DNA from: Icerya purchasi
Lineage: Eukaryota > Arthropoda > Insecta > Hemiptera > Monophlebidae
Direction: 5' to 3'
Assembly (NCBI GenBank): GCA_039619475.1
Contig: CM077115.1
Span: forward strand, 59,588,864 to 59,652,863
Length of the DNA stretch: 64,000 bases
The notes under the pieces were generated by a model that saw nothing but the letters and a program-made list of their open reading frames with translations, was not told the origin of the DNA and searched no databases. This document shows, piece by piece, positions 33,536 to 45,903 of the stretch; position 1 is the first letter of the stretch; every line of letters starts with the position of its first letter. The translations under genes were made by a program, and so were the position numbers.

Positions 33536-34787
33536 AAGTCTGTTTACTCTTTGACACTATATAATTCTACTTCTGTCCATATATATCTTTAAATAATACA
33601 TTTGTCTCTCGCTTTAGTTGTTTTTGTTATCTTAGTAGTTTCCTCGATAGTTGTCTATCTTTCGCAGAATATATCAAATATCTTTCTTCTTCTACCGAAT
33701 TAAACTTGCAAAAAGCCTTGCTGCCAACTAAACCGGGTGGTGATCTTTATATTCTTATTTTTTTGTTTTAAGTCCATTATTCGTTCTAAATGTGACCATT
33801 ATTCTTTTATTTACGATTATGCCTCGAAGTACTCGCTAAATTAAATTTAATCCAAAATTTCGTGTCTTCAGTTGTGTCTTGGTGCGCTGAAATCCCTCCA
33901 ATTCCAGAAATTTTATTCAAATCTAATACACACACCTGACTATTGGCTCAAGTTAATCTTGCTACATGTCTTCCACTCACATCATCCGCTCTTATTCATT
34001 TCTATTTCTCGATCTTTAAAAACTGACGTTTTACTCCTAGGAAAATCTCTATCTTATCTTTTTGTTTTCTTCGTCTCTGTTCATTCTGGCCATACACAAT
34101 TTTTCATCCTCCAAAAATTTTTATTCCATCTTCACTTTCAAAATTCCTTTCGCGAGCCTTAATTAAGCAAAAACTCGTAAGTACTATCAATTCCCTATCT
34201 CATTTTCATATAACCGTTTTCACTGATGCTTCGAAAGAATCTAGTGGTGTCGGAGCCTCTTTTATCCATTCAGATTTTGACTGAAATCTTTTCATATTCC
34301 TTCTATTTTATATTCACAGCTAAATTAAGTCATACATAATCTCTCCTATATTCGATCTGATATTTGATATGGATTCCTAACCATTCGTGAAAGGGTCGAT
34401 TCTTTAGTACTCGGGTTGCTGCCTCTTCTCGCTTGTTTTTTTTAAATCCCGTCCTCTAATCTCTTTCCGCTGCGTAAAAATTTTCATCTCAGATTTTGAT
34501 CGGATATTTATGTTCTAATAATTGTTAATTTTTTATCTGTTCAACCAAATCTTTCTGCTAATTCCTTTTGTTTCCCTCACTTCGCTGTTCCGCCCTTGGT
34601 TCCATCATTCGCCTACAGTCACAAGTCATACTCTACTAGTCTCCTGCCGTTTTTGTTTTTTATTAGTTTCCTTCTGACATTGTCCTCTTCATTCAAACAA
34701 AGTACTTGTTTGTGACACTGATCATGTTTTTTTCCAGTGTTTATCTCTTTGTAAGGTGCGCTCTGCTTTTACTACAATTAGTTGAGT

Positions 34788-35337
34788 TTCCATCCGATAA
34801 CCTTCTATTAATTTGTAAAAGCTTTCATATCCGATTTTGGTTGGGCACCTATGTTTCGTCCTTTTCTAATAATTATTCATTTCATCTGTCTATTCAGCCT
34901 ACTCTTCCTGCACATTCATGGTTTCTTTTGCATCCCTCCCTTCGGCGTTCTGATGTTGTTTCCATTGTTCGTATGCGCTTTGGCCATTCTCTGCTGCCAT
35001 TATCTAAATTTCGTTTCTCCTTGATTTCTTCTCCACACTGTCCTCTCCATTCGGATGATGCAATTATTTGCGACACCGATCATGTGTTCTTTCAGTGTTC
35101 ATCCCTCTCCGTGGAGCGTTCTGCCTTATATTCTTATTTGCTTAAGCTTGGACCTCCTATCCCTTATTGTGCTTCCTATATCCTGTCCTTTCCTTCCCCA
35201 CTAAAATTATTCCTGCTATTTGTTCCTTTTTAGATAAAATTTCTGATCGGATCAAAATATAACCGACTTCTTTCCTTACCTTTTGTTTCTGGGTAAAGGT
35301 CCTTAGTTGACGAGCCCAAAAAAAAAAAAAAAAAAAA
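34788..35337 (+). mobile_element. Young 5'-truncated LINE-A inserted in LINE-A copy 4
   Basis: 550 bp: an ORF2 C-terminus open over most of its length (34706-35233 frame: SFHLSIQPTLPAHSWF, CPLHSDDAIICDTDHVFFQC), ending TTAGTTGACGAGCCC and A20. It is flanked by TAGTTGAGT at 34779-34787 and 35338-35346. The host copy resumes directly after the right duplication. The zinc-site Cys and His residues are intact. It resembles the fragment at 14708-15200 more than copy 1. Confidence 0.88.
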
Positions 35338-35509
35338 TAGTTGAGTCCCGCATTCTTACGTCCTGATCTTTCCTTCCCCACAATTATGCCCGCTATAATG
35401 ACACTATTTTTTTAACGATATCCGATTGGATTAAAATATAACTGACTCTTTCCTCCTATAATTAATTCTCGGTAAAATTCCTAGTTAACCAGTCCGATAA
35501 AAGAAACTT

Positions 35510-35950
35510 TACTTATATTTCTCTTTTTCTCTCCAATTGAAGATCAAGCCTTTTTCTGAAAATGATTCTAGCATATTATTTATTATTTTATCTTATTAAC
35601 CGCCGGCTCATGTTCGGAACTTCAAAACCGGGAATGTAAAATCCAGAAAGCTCACTCTTATGAAAGCATTAGAAAAAAAATCTCTTAGCACGACTAAGAG
35701 TAGTAATATAATTTTTTTGCCACGAACATATCCGCCATCTCAAAATTCCCAATACAATTATTATTACGTAATAAAATTGGCGTATTTATCCCTTTTATTC
35801 TTTGTGCAATCGGTGAAAAGATGATTTTTTAGTCTAAAAAGTTAGCCAGCTTTACTGCTATAAATCAGATTTTTGACTATCAGTTAATTACCTCCCTCAC
35901 ATAGGTAACATTTTCTTCTTCATTCTCTGCAATCTCTTTCTCCGATTACA
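35510..35950. other. AT-rich sequence, nothing identified
   Basis: No open frame or repeat recognised between the end of LINE-A copy 4 and a reversed LINE-A fragment. Confidence 0.4.
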
Positions 35951-35954
35951 CCTT

Positions 35955-36135
35955 GATCACAGTTCTATATGGGTGGCGAGAGGAAGGACAAAATATAAGA
36001 TGCACAATAAGGGAGCACTGAGCTTCAGTTTCAGCAGACAAAAATATAGAATACAACGTTCGACAGAAAGGAATGAAGGGCAGGATGACAATGAAAAATC
36101 TACGCAAGATAAGGCAAAAACGGATATAGTCATCC
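35955..36135 (-). mobile_element. Short LINE-A C-terminal fragment
   Basis: The minus-strand frame contains FLSVERCILYFCLLKLKLSAP, the LINE-A segment LSVERSALYSYLLKLG.P, followed by a degraded CASYILSFP equivalent. The 3' UTR motif is not present. The rest of the long frame (to 36301) does not match LINE-A. Confidence 0.55.
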
Positions 36136-36139
36136 GCGA

Positions 36140-36975
36140 TTCATTTGTAATAGTAGTGAAAAAGATATTGAATGAACTTTTATTTTCAGCTTGTAAAATT
36201 AAGCGACAAACGTGCTTAAACAATTTTGCTGTAATAATCAGAGTATTTTGTTCAGCATATTGTAATGCGAAAGAAGCTAAGGGGGATAGATAGGGTACCA
36301 TTCTATGGATATTTTCTAAATGTAAGAAAATGCAAAAATGGTCTCATTTTTACAGATATTTCTAGACTTAAAAAGGAAATTGTGTTTTCCGTTTTTTTTT
36401 TGTTTTTTTTTTTGTTTCTGGTACAAGGAAGAAAATTCCAATCATGTGCCGAATGCTGACATATGTCGATAAGTCGTTTTGTTGACTTCGGGACACGTAG
36501 TCTTTTTCTGTATAGTGATTGTAGGAATCGTCAACAGTTTTGACATAGAAACTGGAATGAAAGCAGTTGTCAGTCGATTTTCTAAAAGCGGCTTTCGAGG
36601 AAACGTAAAAATTTTGTTTACTAGCAGACTCGATAAATTTGATTTCGTGCCTACGTGAGTTAAATAAATTTGTTTACTACAGAAATATTTGGTTATATTT
36701 TATTTTTTTCTGGTGCGGACTGTCATTAATTTAGCCACCTACATCATATTTTAGAAATTAAACCAATATGTTGTTATTAATTATAAAGCGGACCTTAGAA
36801 AAAATTTCAGTATGGCTAGAACGGAGTAAATAACGAACACTACATGGATGGAAAAATCCGTATGAAATTTCATTCTTTATAAGTTTGATTATATTTTTGA
36901 ATTTTTTTTTCCCCTTAAATTGCATGCGCTGTGTGTAACTACTATGGTCATTACAACACACACAAGGGAGGGGGG
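36140..36975. other. No gene recognised
   Basis: AT-rich, with T runs near 36392-36412 and 36903-36911. No domain-bearing frame was found on either strand. Confidence 0.4.
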
Positions 36976-36980
36976 ATCAT

Positions 36981-37265
36981 TTAAATGTGCTGAGTTAAGC
37001 CGCTCATTTTAATGAAGGTAATAATCCTATTGATGGAAATTACTTCATTTGAAAGGGTCTGCTCTATATTTCTGAGTAGGCCAAGTTGCCTCCGCAAAAC
37101 AGTAAACTTTTGACAGGTAAGTAGTATGTGGAAAACTGTCGGTACGGTTGTCTCTGGCTGCACAAGGGGCATGTAGCCGGAGGCGGCGTTTTATCAATTA
37201 TATGTTGGTGCGAAATAGCGATGTGGCCAATTCGCAGCCGGCTGAGGATCTTAAAATCGTATCGG
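36981..37265 (-). pseudogene. LINE ORF2 C-terminal Cys/His region, not LINE-A
   Basis: The minus strand reads LSRLRIGHIAISHQHIIDK, PPPATCPLCSQRQ, then after a frameshift TVFHILLTCQKF. The pattern RLRIGH...PP..CPLC....T..HILL.C is the zinc-binding tail after RNase H in I/R1/LOA-type LINEs. The frame then continues to a stop at 36981. No A-tail is seen. It resembles the tails at 38900-39290 and 50340-50530 in plan but not in close sequence. Confidence 0.6.
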
Positions 37266-37479
37266 GCTTAAATTTTTATTTCAAATCAATTTCATTAATA
37301 ACAACGTAAAATCAAATTTTTTGTATACGCCAATTTTGGATAACAATGAATAGAGTGTCGTTGAATGTAATTATTTTAAATGTTTTTCTTTTTTTTTGTA
37401 TTCCAACGACCTAGCAACATATGGAGGAGATGGATAAAAAAGAATAAGAATTACATTTTTATTTTATTGGATTATTTCA

Positions 37480-37608
37480 TCCATTAATTCCTTTATATTG
37501 TCCCCATCTGACCGAATCAAAATTTAACTGACGAATCACATTCCTTTCTTGTTGTTTCTCGGTGTAGGTCTCCTTCGGTGACGTGCCCAAAAACAAAAAA
37601 AAAAAAAT
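37480..37608 (+). mobile_element. Solo LINE-A 3' end
   Basis: Reads TTGGATTATTTCATCC..., CCGAATCAAAATTTAACTGAC (the usual DRIKI stop region), then GTTTCTCGGTGTAGGTC and GGTGACGTGCCC with an A-rich tail (about 37589-37608). Divergent from copy 1. Confidence 0.6.
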
Positions 37609-37614
37609 CATTAA

Positions 37615-38890
37615 AGGCTCCGACTTTGTTTTACGTTCGACAACTAATTTTGAATAAATTGAAATAATCTGTCATTTGGAATGTAACATTCATCACAATC
37701 AGAAATCTCCAAATTACTGAAAGGACAACGATTTTTTTTCATTTTCCTTATAATAAACTTCATAGCGATAAAATAATAAGATTACGTGACTTTTTTTCTC
37801 TTTGTTCGATGTAATTTACAACCAGTTCCAAGTATAGTCTATTCATACACTCGCGTTGTATATAACGATTGCCATTACTTCGATGTTGTATAATCAAAGG
37901 ATGAACTCTTATAATAATTATTTAAATCATTTTTTTTTTTTTAATGGATTGAAATGTATAAAATAATTCTTCTTAGCCTCATTCGGATTTATAACACCAT
38001 ACGGATTGTGTTGTGGAATTACTGATTGTAAAATTTAATGGCTATAAAAAAACTCGTGTAAGATTTATAAAATGAAAATCGATGATTGATGCATGAATAG
38101 TTCACCTGGGTGTCCCTCATGATATTTTGTGCTGCGCATGACACGAACTGCTACGGCAAGCTCTCCATGTTTATAGCTGTTAAATTAAACAATTACAAAT
38201 TTTCAAAACAATCTATCCATGGTGTTATAAATCTGAATAGGACTAGGAAAAATTATTTTATACTTTTTAATTCACTTTCAAAAACGTGTTTTTTTTTAAA
38301 AAAAAAAAAAAAAAAGTGTATTTAAATAATTATTTTCTGATTTTAAGTTTTATGTGTGTGAAATTTCGCATCTTATCGTCTTCGGCGACAGTTGCGCCAT
38401 TCAGCAAGATTGTGCATGTGCCTTGTCACAAGCATTCCATTCAGAAAAATGACGCAAACAGAAGCACATGTGTCGGTGTGGCAAATACATTCATTAAACA
38501 TCTAAATTTCTCAAGCATCATTCTATTGTTTTATTGTTGCCAGAAAAAGCGTATCGAGGACGCTTACTCGATCAAAATCAAAAATCCTGGGTGACCACGT
38601 GTCGGGGTTGGGACTATGTCTCTGCGATAGTAGCTCGACAGCCTGTGCCCCTGTCCATTTTATAAGTGCCGAGTAGCGTTGAACCAAGGGAAGATTTGTA
38701 AATCATGGCTAGCAGAGCTTCTGGAATAGTTTTAATTTCACGAGAACATTCCACGATTGTTTAATATGTGGTTACCTTATTACTAGGGCTTGGATTTTTC
38801 ATATAACGCATACTTTTTTTTTTGCATGTAGCTAACGCTTTGATATTTCGTATCTAGGCGTTTCCAAACGACCTGGCTTAGAGGTCCATA
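37615..38890. other. No gene recognised
   Basis: AT-rich. T run at 37931-37942 and A run at 38299-38315. A short GC-richer block near 38580-38700 carries no recognisable frame. Confidence 0.4.
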
Positions 38891-38899
38891 AAGTCGAAC

Positions 38900-39290
38900 A
38901 CCGACCCATAGTGGACGCCGTTTCCCATATCACGTAGGGATTTCTCGATTCTGTCGAGACTGCGTCTGGGGCACACTGCACTGTCACACAATTACGTCTT
39001 TGAAGAAGTTCCCTCTCCGTCCAACTGTCCTCTTTGCGAGTTAATGGCCTCGCCAACCGTAGAGCATCTGCTGAAATGGTGCCGGCATACTTCCCGTACT
39101 TCTCTAGTCTACCGTCTGTTGTCGAACCACTCGGATTGTGTTCGGGCAGTGTTGAATTTTGCAGCATCGAACAGGCTGCACTGCCTTCCGTAATTTCCAG
39201 TGAGTCTAGGTGCCGTAATAGCCCAGGTAGAGTTACACACGGCGCCTAGATTTATATTTGTAAATTTATTAAAGAAGAAAAAAAGGGGTT
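38900..39290 (+). pseudogene. LINE ORF2 C-terminal Cys/His region with A-rich end
   Basis: One frame reads RLRLGHTALSHNYVFEE, NCPLCELMASPTVEHLLKWC, then YRLLSNHSDCVRAVLNFA. This is the zinc-binding tail (RLRLGH, CPLC, VEHLLxxC) after RNase H. It ends with an A/G-rich stretch near 39272-39287. The closest relative in the window is 50340-50530. Confidence 0.65.
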
Positions 39291-39869
39291 GTAGATTCGA
39301 AATGCACTAATTTAATAGTGCATATGCATATTTCGGACATTTCGTGCATATTTTGAAGATTTTTACATATTTTTCAAAATTACATATAAAGAAAACGCAC
39401 ACATACGCACACAATTACATATTCGAAACGATAAAAAGGTCGGAGTAAATGTTGTGAAATGTTTAACTTTATTAAAAAAACAAGGTGTTATAGTTTGTTT
39501 TTTTTATTTTCTGTCAAGTCCATTGTTCGATAATAGCCTTTTTTCCGATTATTTATGGACTAAAAAAAAAAGTATTTCTCCTTATTGATCGTATGACTAC
39601 CATTGTTGTATCTCTTTACAGATAGGATATCTTTCTGCAAATAAAAGTCTTTTTGTCTTCTTTGTAAATGAAATGAATTTGAACAAAGCATTTACGTTCC
39701 GACCTTTTAGGATTTTATATTTATATTGTCAATTGCGTGTGCTGAACAACAATAGTGCCAGCAAACAAAAACAAATATTCTTGAACGACCTTTTCACGCT
39801 AACATATGATTGACTACTAGTTAACAATGGTGTATTATCTTCAACGTAATTGTCCTTTTAACTGTGTAG

Positions 39870-39874
<5 letters not shown>

Positions 39875-39918
<44 letters not shown>
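39875..39918. repeat. (TA)n microsatellite
   Basis: Perfect TA dinucleotide run of about 22 units. Confidence 0.95.
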
Positions 39919-39919
<1 letters not shown>

Positions 39920-39924
<5 letters not shown>

Positions 39925-42840
39925 ACTTGTGGCACAAATTTAATCTAGGCTTGCTCTCTTCAATATCTAACACATCATTTGCAGTTTCGATTAAATTAGA
40001 TTAAAAAGGCAATCTCATATCTGAAGTAGCCTCATTTGACTAGTCTTGCGATGTAGAGAGGTCGTTTTCCATAATGAAGCTACGTTAGCAGACACAAGAC
40101 ATAATTTCCTTGTTGAAAATTTCGAAAAAATTCTTATTGTTATAATTTTTAAATTTAGATTTATAATTTAATGGTTTTTGAATATAAATTAATGTAATGG
40201 ATTAAAAATCAGCGTAATAATAAAAATTTGGAGCGAAAAACAAAAGATTCAAAGTTCTCTGTATGACCACTTTTAGTAAGGCAATTGCATCTCTTGTTCC
40301 TTTTTTGGCTACGAAGAGGCATATATCGGGCAAAACGAGTATAATTATAATGCAAGCGAATTCGGTGAAGAAACTTTTAGAACAGCCGAATTAAACACGA
40401 AAATTAAAGCAACGAAGCGTAGAAAAACGTTTTTGGGGAATCGACAGTGTATAATGAATGAACAAAGAGAAAAATGGTTACTAACAGTGTCGTCTAATGG
40501 TTGTATCGAACATTTACCAGAGACTCCGAAAGAACGGCTAAAATCACGCGTAGCAGCTTTCCTCAAACCGGAATGAATCCTACATATGCTTAGACTTACA
40601 TTGTACTCGTGAAATATTTTGAAAATCTCTAAAACAATACTACTAAAATACAGTAAATGAGAACATTGGCGGAAAACTCATTCAACAGCAGTCTCAAAAT
40701 TATGTACAGCATAGATTCTAAATTTGGTCCAAAAAATTATGCAAGCAAAATGATAACAGGTGAAGAAAAATTCAACAGCCGTGATAAGTTTGAAAAATGC
40801 ATGAGGACAAAGAATAGCACGTTATTGAAAGACCAACATGGTTATGCGTGACATTGCAAAATTAAAAGAGTCGACGAAGATATCAAAATAACGAGTTGCC
40901 ACGGAAAAGTATGCTGACGCCAGATTTATTCGCAGCTTGAATAAAAACTGGAAAGAATAATAATTAGAGAGCACGTTCGAAGCTACGTAAATTTTGCAAG
41001 CTACCAATATTAAGTGAAATTTTCTTTTCAGCATGCATACGTTTGGCATTTTTCGACGTTGATTGTTCCATCCTTGGTGTATAGGGTTCTTTGTCAGATT
41101 CCATTCCTTGTTACTACTCCTAATTGCTGCTATGTACACATGTTGATGGGTAATCGTCTATTATTGACACAAGCCCAGGGAAAACCCCAAACAAGAAAAA
41201 AAAAAAAAAAAAAACTAAACTGGAACAGGATCCAAGACATATCTTGCTCAGGGAATAAATAGCGAGAAGTGAGTTAAAGTCCAGGATGAACTTTTTTACA
41301 ACAACAAATTTGTTGACACAAACGACGGAAATAACAAAATCAGTATTACGAACGGGAACGGTGAGGAGAAAACAAAACCCCTTATATTCATATAAAAGAG
41401 AGTTCGCCTTACGGAAGTGATTTACCATTGCCAGTGTCTAAAAAACCATGAACAGAATGCAAATCATGAACGGCAAAAAATTTGAAAAAATGCAAAATTA
41501 GAGAAATCGATTAATGCAGTTTTGAATAGATACAAGATTCAAAGCACCTATTCAGCTGCCCACCCTTATCACCTAGGTGTCGTCAGATGGAGAGCGTGAT
41601 TGTATTAGGTGGAATCACAGACAAAACGATTGAAATCGCCGAATATCAGCGGAAGACAAAAAAAAGAGAATACGAATACAAGACTCGTTCAATCATGCTG
41701 GATCTAACAACAAAATAAGAAAACTACTGAATCTATATGCACAGCTGTGTCGGTAAAATCATTTCAAGTGCAAACGTCGAATTTTCTGAACGTTGCAGGT
41801 TTCGTTGACCCCGGCCATTTATAAAGGTGCGACAATAAAACGGAAGGAGCAGATAATGAATGCGCACGCGAACGCTAACCATTTCACAACAAGATAAATT
41901 CCACTCTCGTAGTCGCAGATATAATCATTTGCTTCCTTTTGTCGAATATAAGTAATAGTAAAATTGGTAGTGAAAGAAGAGAGAGATATCAATGGGCGGC
42001 GAGGGGAGTTCGCAGAAAAATTAATATCGTTCAATTTCAATTTTTTTCAATTTATTATAATTTAAATTCAACTTATTATTATCACTGCTACTGCAAAAAA
42101 ATCATCCACAAATTCGCTTCATAGCGTTAGTAGCAGAAACAAAATTTATACAAAAATAGACGCTTAGATCGTGTCAATAGGTAATTAACTATTTTTATTA
42201 ACTAAACGATCTTTAACGAAAATTTGATAAAATAAAATACCAATTTCAATTGTTCGATATAGTCAAAGTGTTTCGGGGAGCTTTATCGAATCTAGTATTT
42301 ATCCGACGGTAGCAAACTAGTCATCATTTTAAAATTATATAAACGCTATCGTAATTTAAATGATCACTTTGCGAATGAAGTTTTAAAATGTGTTAGGCGC
42401 ACAATTTCGAATTATTAATTTTATTCACTGGCGGCGCCGCAAGTGATTCGATAAATTTCTCCCGAGAATCCCGCTCATTGCGAAGCAATACGAGGCATAA
42501 TATAATAAGGTAAGGGAGGTTCAAGGTGGCCAAGAATTTCTGAAAACAATATTAAAGAATTCGGCAGAGTATTGTGATAAATACGAACACGAACGGGGGG
42601 GGGGGACTTGTGAAGGCGGTGTTGTGCTAGGTGTTTTTTTAATATAACAGATGAAAATCGAAAAAACACGTACGGACGTGCTGCTTATCAGCATACAGAG
42701 GCACAAGGACGGTAAATCGGTTTCTCTTCCCAAACGACTTGGCGTGTTCTACATTGCACAGCTCTCTGGCTTTCTATATGAATGGCTTTCACTGGAAATT
42801 GAAAGGTTTCCAAGAAAATTGGAAAAGCATCCTTGTTTCG
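39920..42840. other. No gene recognised
   Basis: AT-rich with short frames that carry no domain. Landmarks are an A run at 41196-41213 and a G11 run at about 42596-42606. Nothing here matches the repeat families seen elsewhere. Confidence 0.4.
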
Positions 42841-42848
42841 ACGCCGTT

Positions 42849-42849
42849 C

Positions 42850-42893
<44 letters not shown>

Positions 42894-42915
42894 TTCACAA
42901 TCATCATCATCATCA
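42849..42915. repeat. (TTA)n microsatellite followed by ATC repeats
   Basis: TTA run at 42849-42888, then CATCAT-type triplets to about 42916. Confidence 0.9.
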
Positions 42916-42919
42916 TCTA

Positions 42920-43350
42920 GCTAGCGGTAGTGAAAATAGAAGTTTTCAAAAGTTCAAAGTTGAGAAAAGAAAAAACTATTATTGAATCTTTATCACCAAT
43001 TGCCGATGTATCGTTTCTGACTGGTTTTTTCCTCTTTCATTTGTTTTTTTTTTTTTCCTTTACTTGTTAAACTTCCATCCTCCGTTACAATTTCTACAAA
43101 GCATACGGGGCTGATTTTGATTTGCTCATCTGAAAACAAAAATTTCTTCTTTAACAAAATAGAACAAAGTTAAATCCTCGACCTTATACGCCAGTTTCAG
43201 TCCAGCTGACCTGCAGCGCAAATGACTAAATAACTGCGATTTATATCAAACCTCAACCATTCCCTTAGTCCATCGTCGATCATTTTTAAACGGCAGTTAC
43301 ACCTCTCCTCGGATTTCTTTGACGGTTGACCGTTAAATGTTTTAAAAATA
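42920..43350. other. No gene recognised
   Basis: AT-rich with a T run at about 43047-43058. No frame with a recognised domain. Confidence 0.4.
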
Positions 43351-43351
43351 G

Positions 43352-43380
43352 TACCTGGGCAACCGAGCTTCGCTCGTTTT
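43352..43380. repeat. Palindromic CCGAGCTTCGCTCG motif
   Basis: ACCTGGGCAACCGAGC followed by TTCGCTCG and a T run. The hairpin CGAGC/GCTCG is exact. I recall this motif as a dispersed insect repeat end, but I cannot name the family from sequence alone. It lies upstream of the motif at 44011. Confidence 0.35.
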
Positions 43381-43429
43381 TTTTTTTACGAATCACATAC
43401 TGATTAAATATGAATATTTTTCGGTTTTT

Positions 43430-43925
43430 TTTTGGGGGGGGAGGCTCGACAACCAGGACCGCACCCAGAAACAATAGGAAGAAGAGTTAACTAATTAAAA
43501 CTTGATACGATCGGAAATTACAGAAATAAAGAAACCAGTGGCAGGAAGAACAGACTGAAACGGAATGGACAGGATATAGGAAGCACAGTAGGGAGCAGGA
43601 AGCCTTGACTTTAAAAGGAGTAAATAAAGGGAAGAACGTTCCGCAGAAAGAAAGGAAACGCTCAAAGAAAATGTGACTAGCATCACAGGTGTAAGTTCCT
43701 CATTCGGATACAGATGACAATAAGAGGTGAGGAAACCAAAGAGAGGCGATAACGGGAAGCGGGCAATAGAGTGTGATTGAAGCGTAGGCGAATAATAGGG
43801 ACAACAACAGAACGTGGAAAAGAAGAGAATTCTGAGAACCAAGAATTAGTAGGAAGGTTAGGTTGAATTGAGAGGTAGAAGGAACTATCATTTTCGATTT
43901 TACCTACATATGAACTGGTTATTTT
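43430..43925 (-). mobile_element. 5'-truncated LINE-A fragment, same subfamily as 7155-7750
   Basis: The minus-strand frame 43842-43495 is open and reads YCHLYPNEELTP, then FLSAERSSLYLLLLKS, then APYCASYILS and SDRIKF. Upstream are SSFYLSIQPNLPTNSWF and SRYRLSLVS. It ends GGTTGTCGAGCC, a C run and an A-rich tail. The expected CDxxHxFFEC block is out of frame here, as in 7155-7750. It may be inserted into the repeat marked by 43352 and 44011. Confidence 0.8.
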
Positions 43926-44010
43926 AAAAAACACGAGTGCGATTAATTTAACATTTTAATAGAAATAATTAACTATATTATAGTGCTTTTTTACAGTTTA
44001 TCTATCATCA

Positions 44011-44066
44011 TCCAAATCGTTAGAGCCGTTTCCGAGATATGCGAAATAAATATATATACAAGAATT
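44011..44066 (+). repeat. RTE-like 3' terminal motif, copy 1
   Basis: TCCAAATCGTTAGAGCCGTT, then CCGAGATATGCGAAATAAAT and ACAAGAATTA. It resembles the ending shared by many insect RTE-type LINEs and their derivatives. A second copy is at 44871. Confidence 0.45.
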
Positions 44067-44069
44067 AAA

Positions 44070-44865
44070 ATTATTAATCTTATGCATATTCACAAAACAT
44101 AAAATATTTTAAAATTAATTTATGAAACCACATTTATGAATTTCTTAGCCTCTTTCCACACAACTTTGCTTTTCAATACTGAACGCAACAAAAATGTAGA
44201 GGTCCTTCGAATTCGCTTTCCGGATGGTTCGAAAATGTTTTCAATGACTGCGTGTACGTTGGTTTTTAAGACTATATATTTCTACGCGTTTTTTATTAGA
44301 AAAATTAAATTTTACGTACATAGGGTCGTCAGCTTTATCTATCAGTTCATTCGCTATAAAAACAAAAAGCGTCTTGTAATTTTACTTGTGATCAGCTGTT
44401 TTCCAAACAATTGGAAAAAATTTCCGGCTAAATCATTGCACGTAAGGGGGTTTTTTAAATGTGCACAACATATTCTCAATAATTCACTTTCACAAACAAA
44501 TATATAAATACGCAAAACATTTAATATCTGTATATAAATAGCCAAAGACAAAACAGTTCCTCCTTTATTTATTAACCGATTTTCTTTTTCTTTTTTCGAT
44601 TTTTTTTCCTCTTATTTCTCTTATTTAAATATAAAATTAATACAAAAAAAAAAATAAAAAATAAACCGTTCTTATCAATAAGAGATTGCTTTTAAAAATG
44701 AAAAATTAAATCGCTATCTGGCTAGCAAATCTCAATAAATGGTCGTTTTTGCGATTTACTACTGAAAACATTACAACCCATTTAAAACTCGCGAAACCGA
44801 ATTTCGCTCCATGGATTAGACCTTGACAGATCGATTTATGCCTCAAAATACCCCTAGAGTGCAAA
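44070..44865. other. AT-rich sequence, nothing identified
   Basis: The frame 44136-44507 (123 codons, basic, aromatic-rich) has no domain that I recognise. It lies between the two RTE-like motifs and could be their interior, but shows no RT motif. Confidence 0.35.
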
Positions 44866-44870
44866 TTTCA

Positions 44871-44923
44871 TCCAAATCGGTAGAGCCGTTTCGAAGATAC
44901 GCGAAATAAATTTACAAGAATTA
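44871..44923 (+). repeat. RTE-like 3' terminal motif, copy 2
   Basis: TCCAAATCGGTAGAGCCGTT, then CGAAGATACGCGAAATAAAT and ACAAGAATTA, nearly the same as the motif at 44011. Confidence 0.45.
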
Positions 44924-44924
44924 C

Positions 44925-45863
44925 TCGTTGAAAGATATTAGATATGCAAAATAGAACTGTTTACAGAATATAATATATTATAATGCAGAATTTTTCTTTA
45001 TTCTTTTTGTGGTGGACAGAGGAGCGGTTGATGGCATAAAATCTTAATTAACCAGAAAAAATTAGAGTATTATCAATGTGTAGCTTTGAATAAAGAAAAT
45101 GAACATTAAACTGTTATGGCGCCATCTTTACGAGCTTGTCACTTTTAAAGAAATTAATTTTTAGTAAAACAAAAAAATTTAAGTATTACGCCGAAAGTTA
45201 TGAAATAAAATGTTTGTTTTTTTAAACGCCGATACTTAAAAATTTACTATAATAATTTATTAAAAGTGTACTAAAAAGTAAAAAATAATTATTCAATAAA
45301 AAATAATACATAGCCCGGTGATAGACAGCTTGATATTAATTGTAATACTAATTAAAAACTGCATTAAATATTCATTATATTTCCAATAATCGAATTACGG
45401 AAAACGAGTGGCTGTTATACCCATTAAATTGTTTCTAGATATAACAATTTAAATTTAGTGTGCACCGAAATTCTAATTAAAGTGTCAATGATGATATAAG
45501 AATTATCATAATATCATCTTAAGGTGTGTACGTTTTTCACTGTAGAATATATTATTTTTTATTAAATAATTGTTTTTTATATTTTAGTGCGTTTTTATTA
45601 AATTCTTTAGAGTAAATTTTGAAGTCGATATTTTTTTTAAAAAAACATTTTATTATAGTTACTTTAAGATTTTTCGCAATACTATACCCATGGCGCGACG
45701 AATGCTCGCTATGATCATCAACGTCATCAGCATCACTATTGTTTTCGAACCACACAAGTAAATGTCGTAGTAACAATAGTTGATCAGAAAAAATTTATTA
45801 ATTATATACATATAAATGTACATATATGTGTGTATGATACTGTAATCGATCAAACTTTTTTTA

Positions 45864-45903
<40 letters not shown>

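Larger units (their letters stand above)
30985..35505 (+). mobile_element. LINE-A copy 4, old and repeatedly interrupted
   Basis: Endonuclease remnant (30985-31180: SIVSTYVPPNCGLRH, ILENAILPDNLVLLN), RT remnant (31645-32350, and 33540-34180 with FLDSCLSFAEYIKYLSSS), RNase H start (TVFTDASKESSGVGASFI near 34205), C-terminus to about 34787, then its own 3' end 35338-35505 (GTTAACCAGTCCGATAAAAG). It is interrupted by a fold-back element (31183-31437), a reversed LINE-A 3' end (about 31507-31640), a Harbinger element (32351-33535) and a younger LINE-A (34788-35337). Stops and frameshifts are frequent. Confidence 0.8.

Noticed and set aside
38832..39167. 111-codon minus-strand frame
   Set aside because: Antisense shadow of the LINE C-terminal fragment at 38900-39290.
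40657..40851. 64-codon plus-strand frame and neighbouring short frames
   Set aside because: Length expected by chance, no domain, no conserved context.
41560..41610. CTGACGACACCTAGGTG on the minus strand as a hammerhead core variant
   Set aside because: Hairpin present but no GAA box and no stem I.
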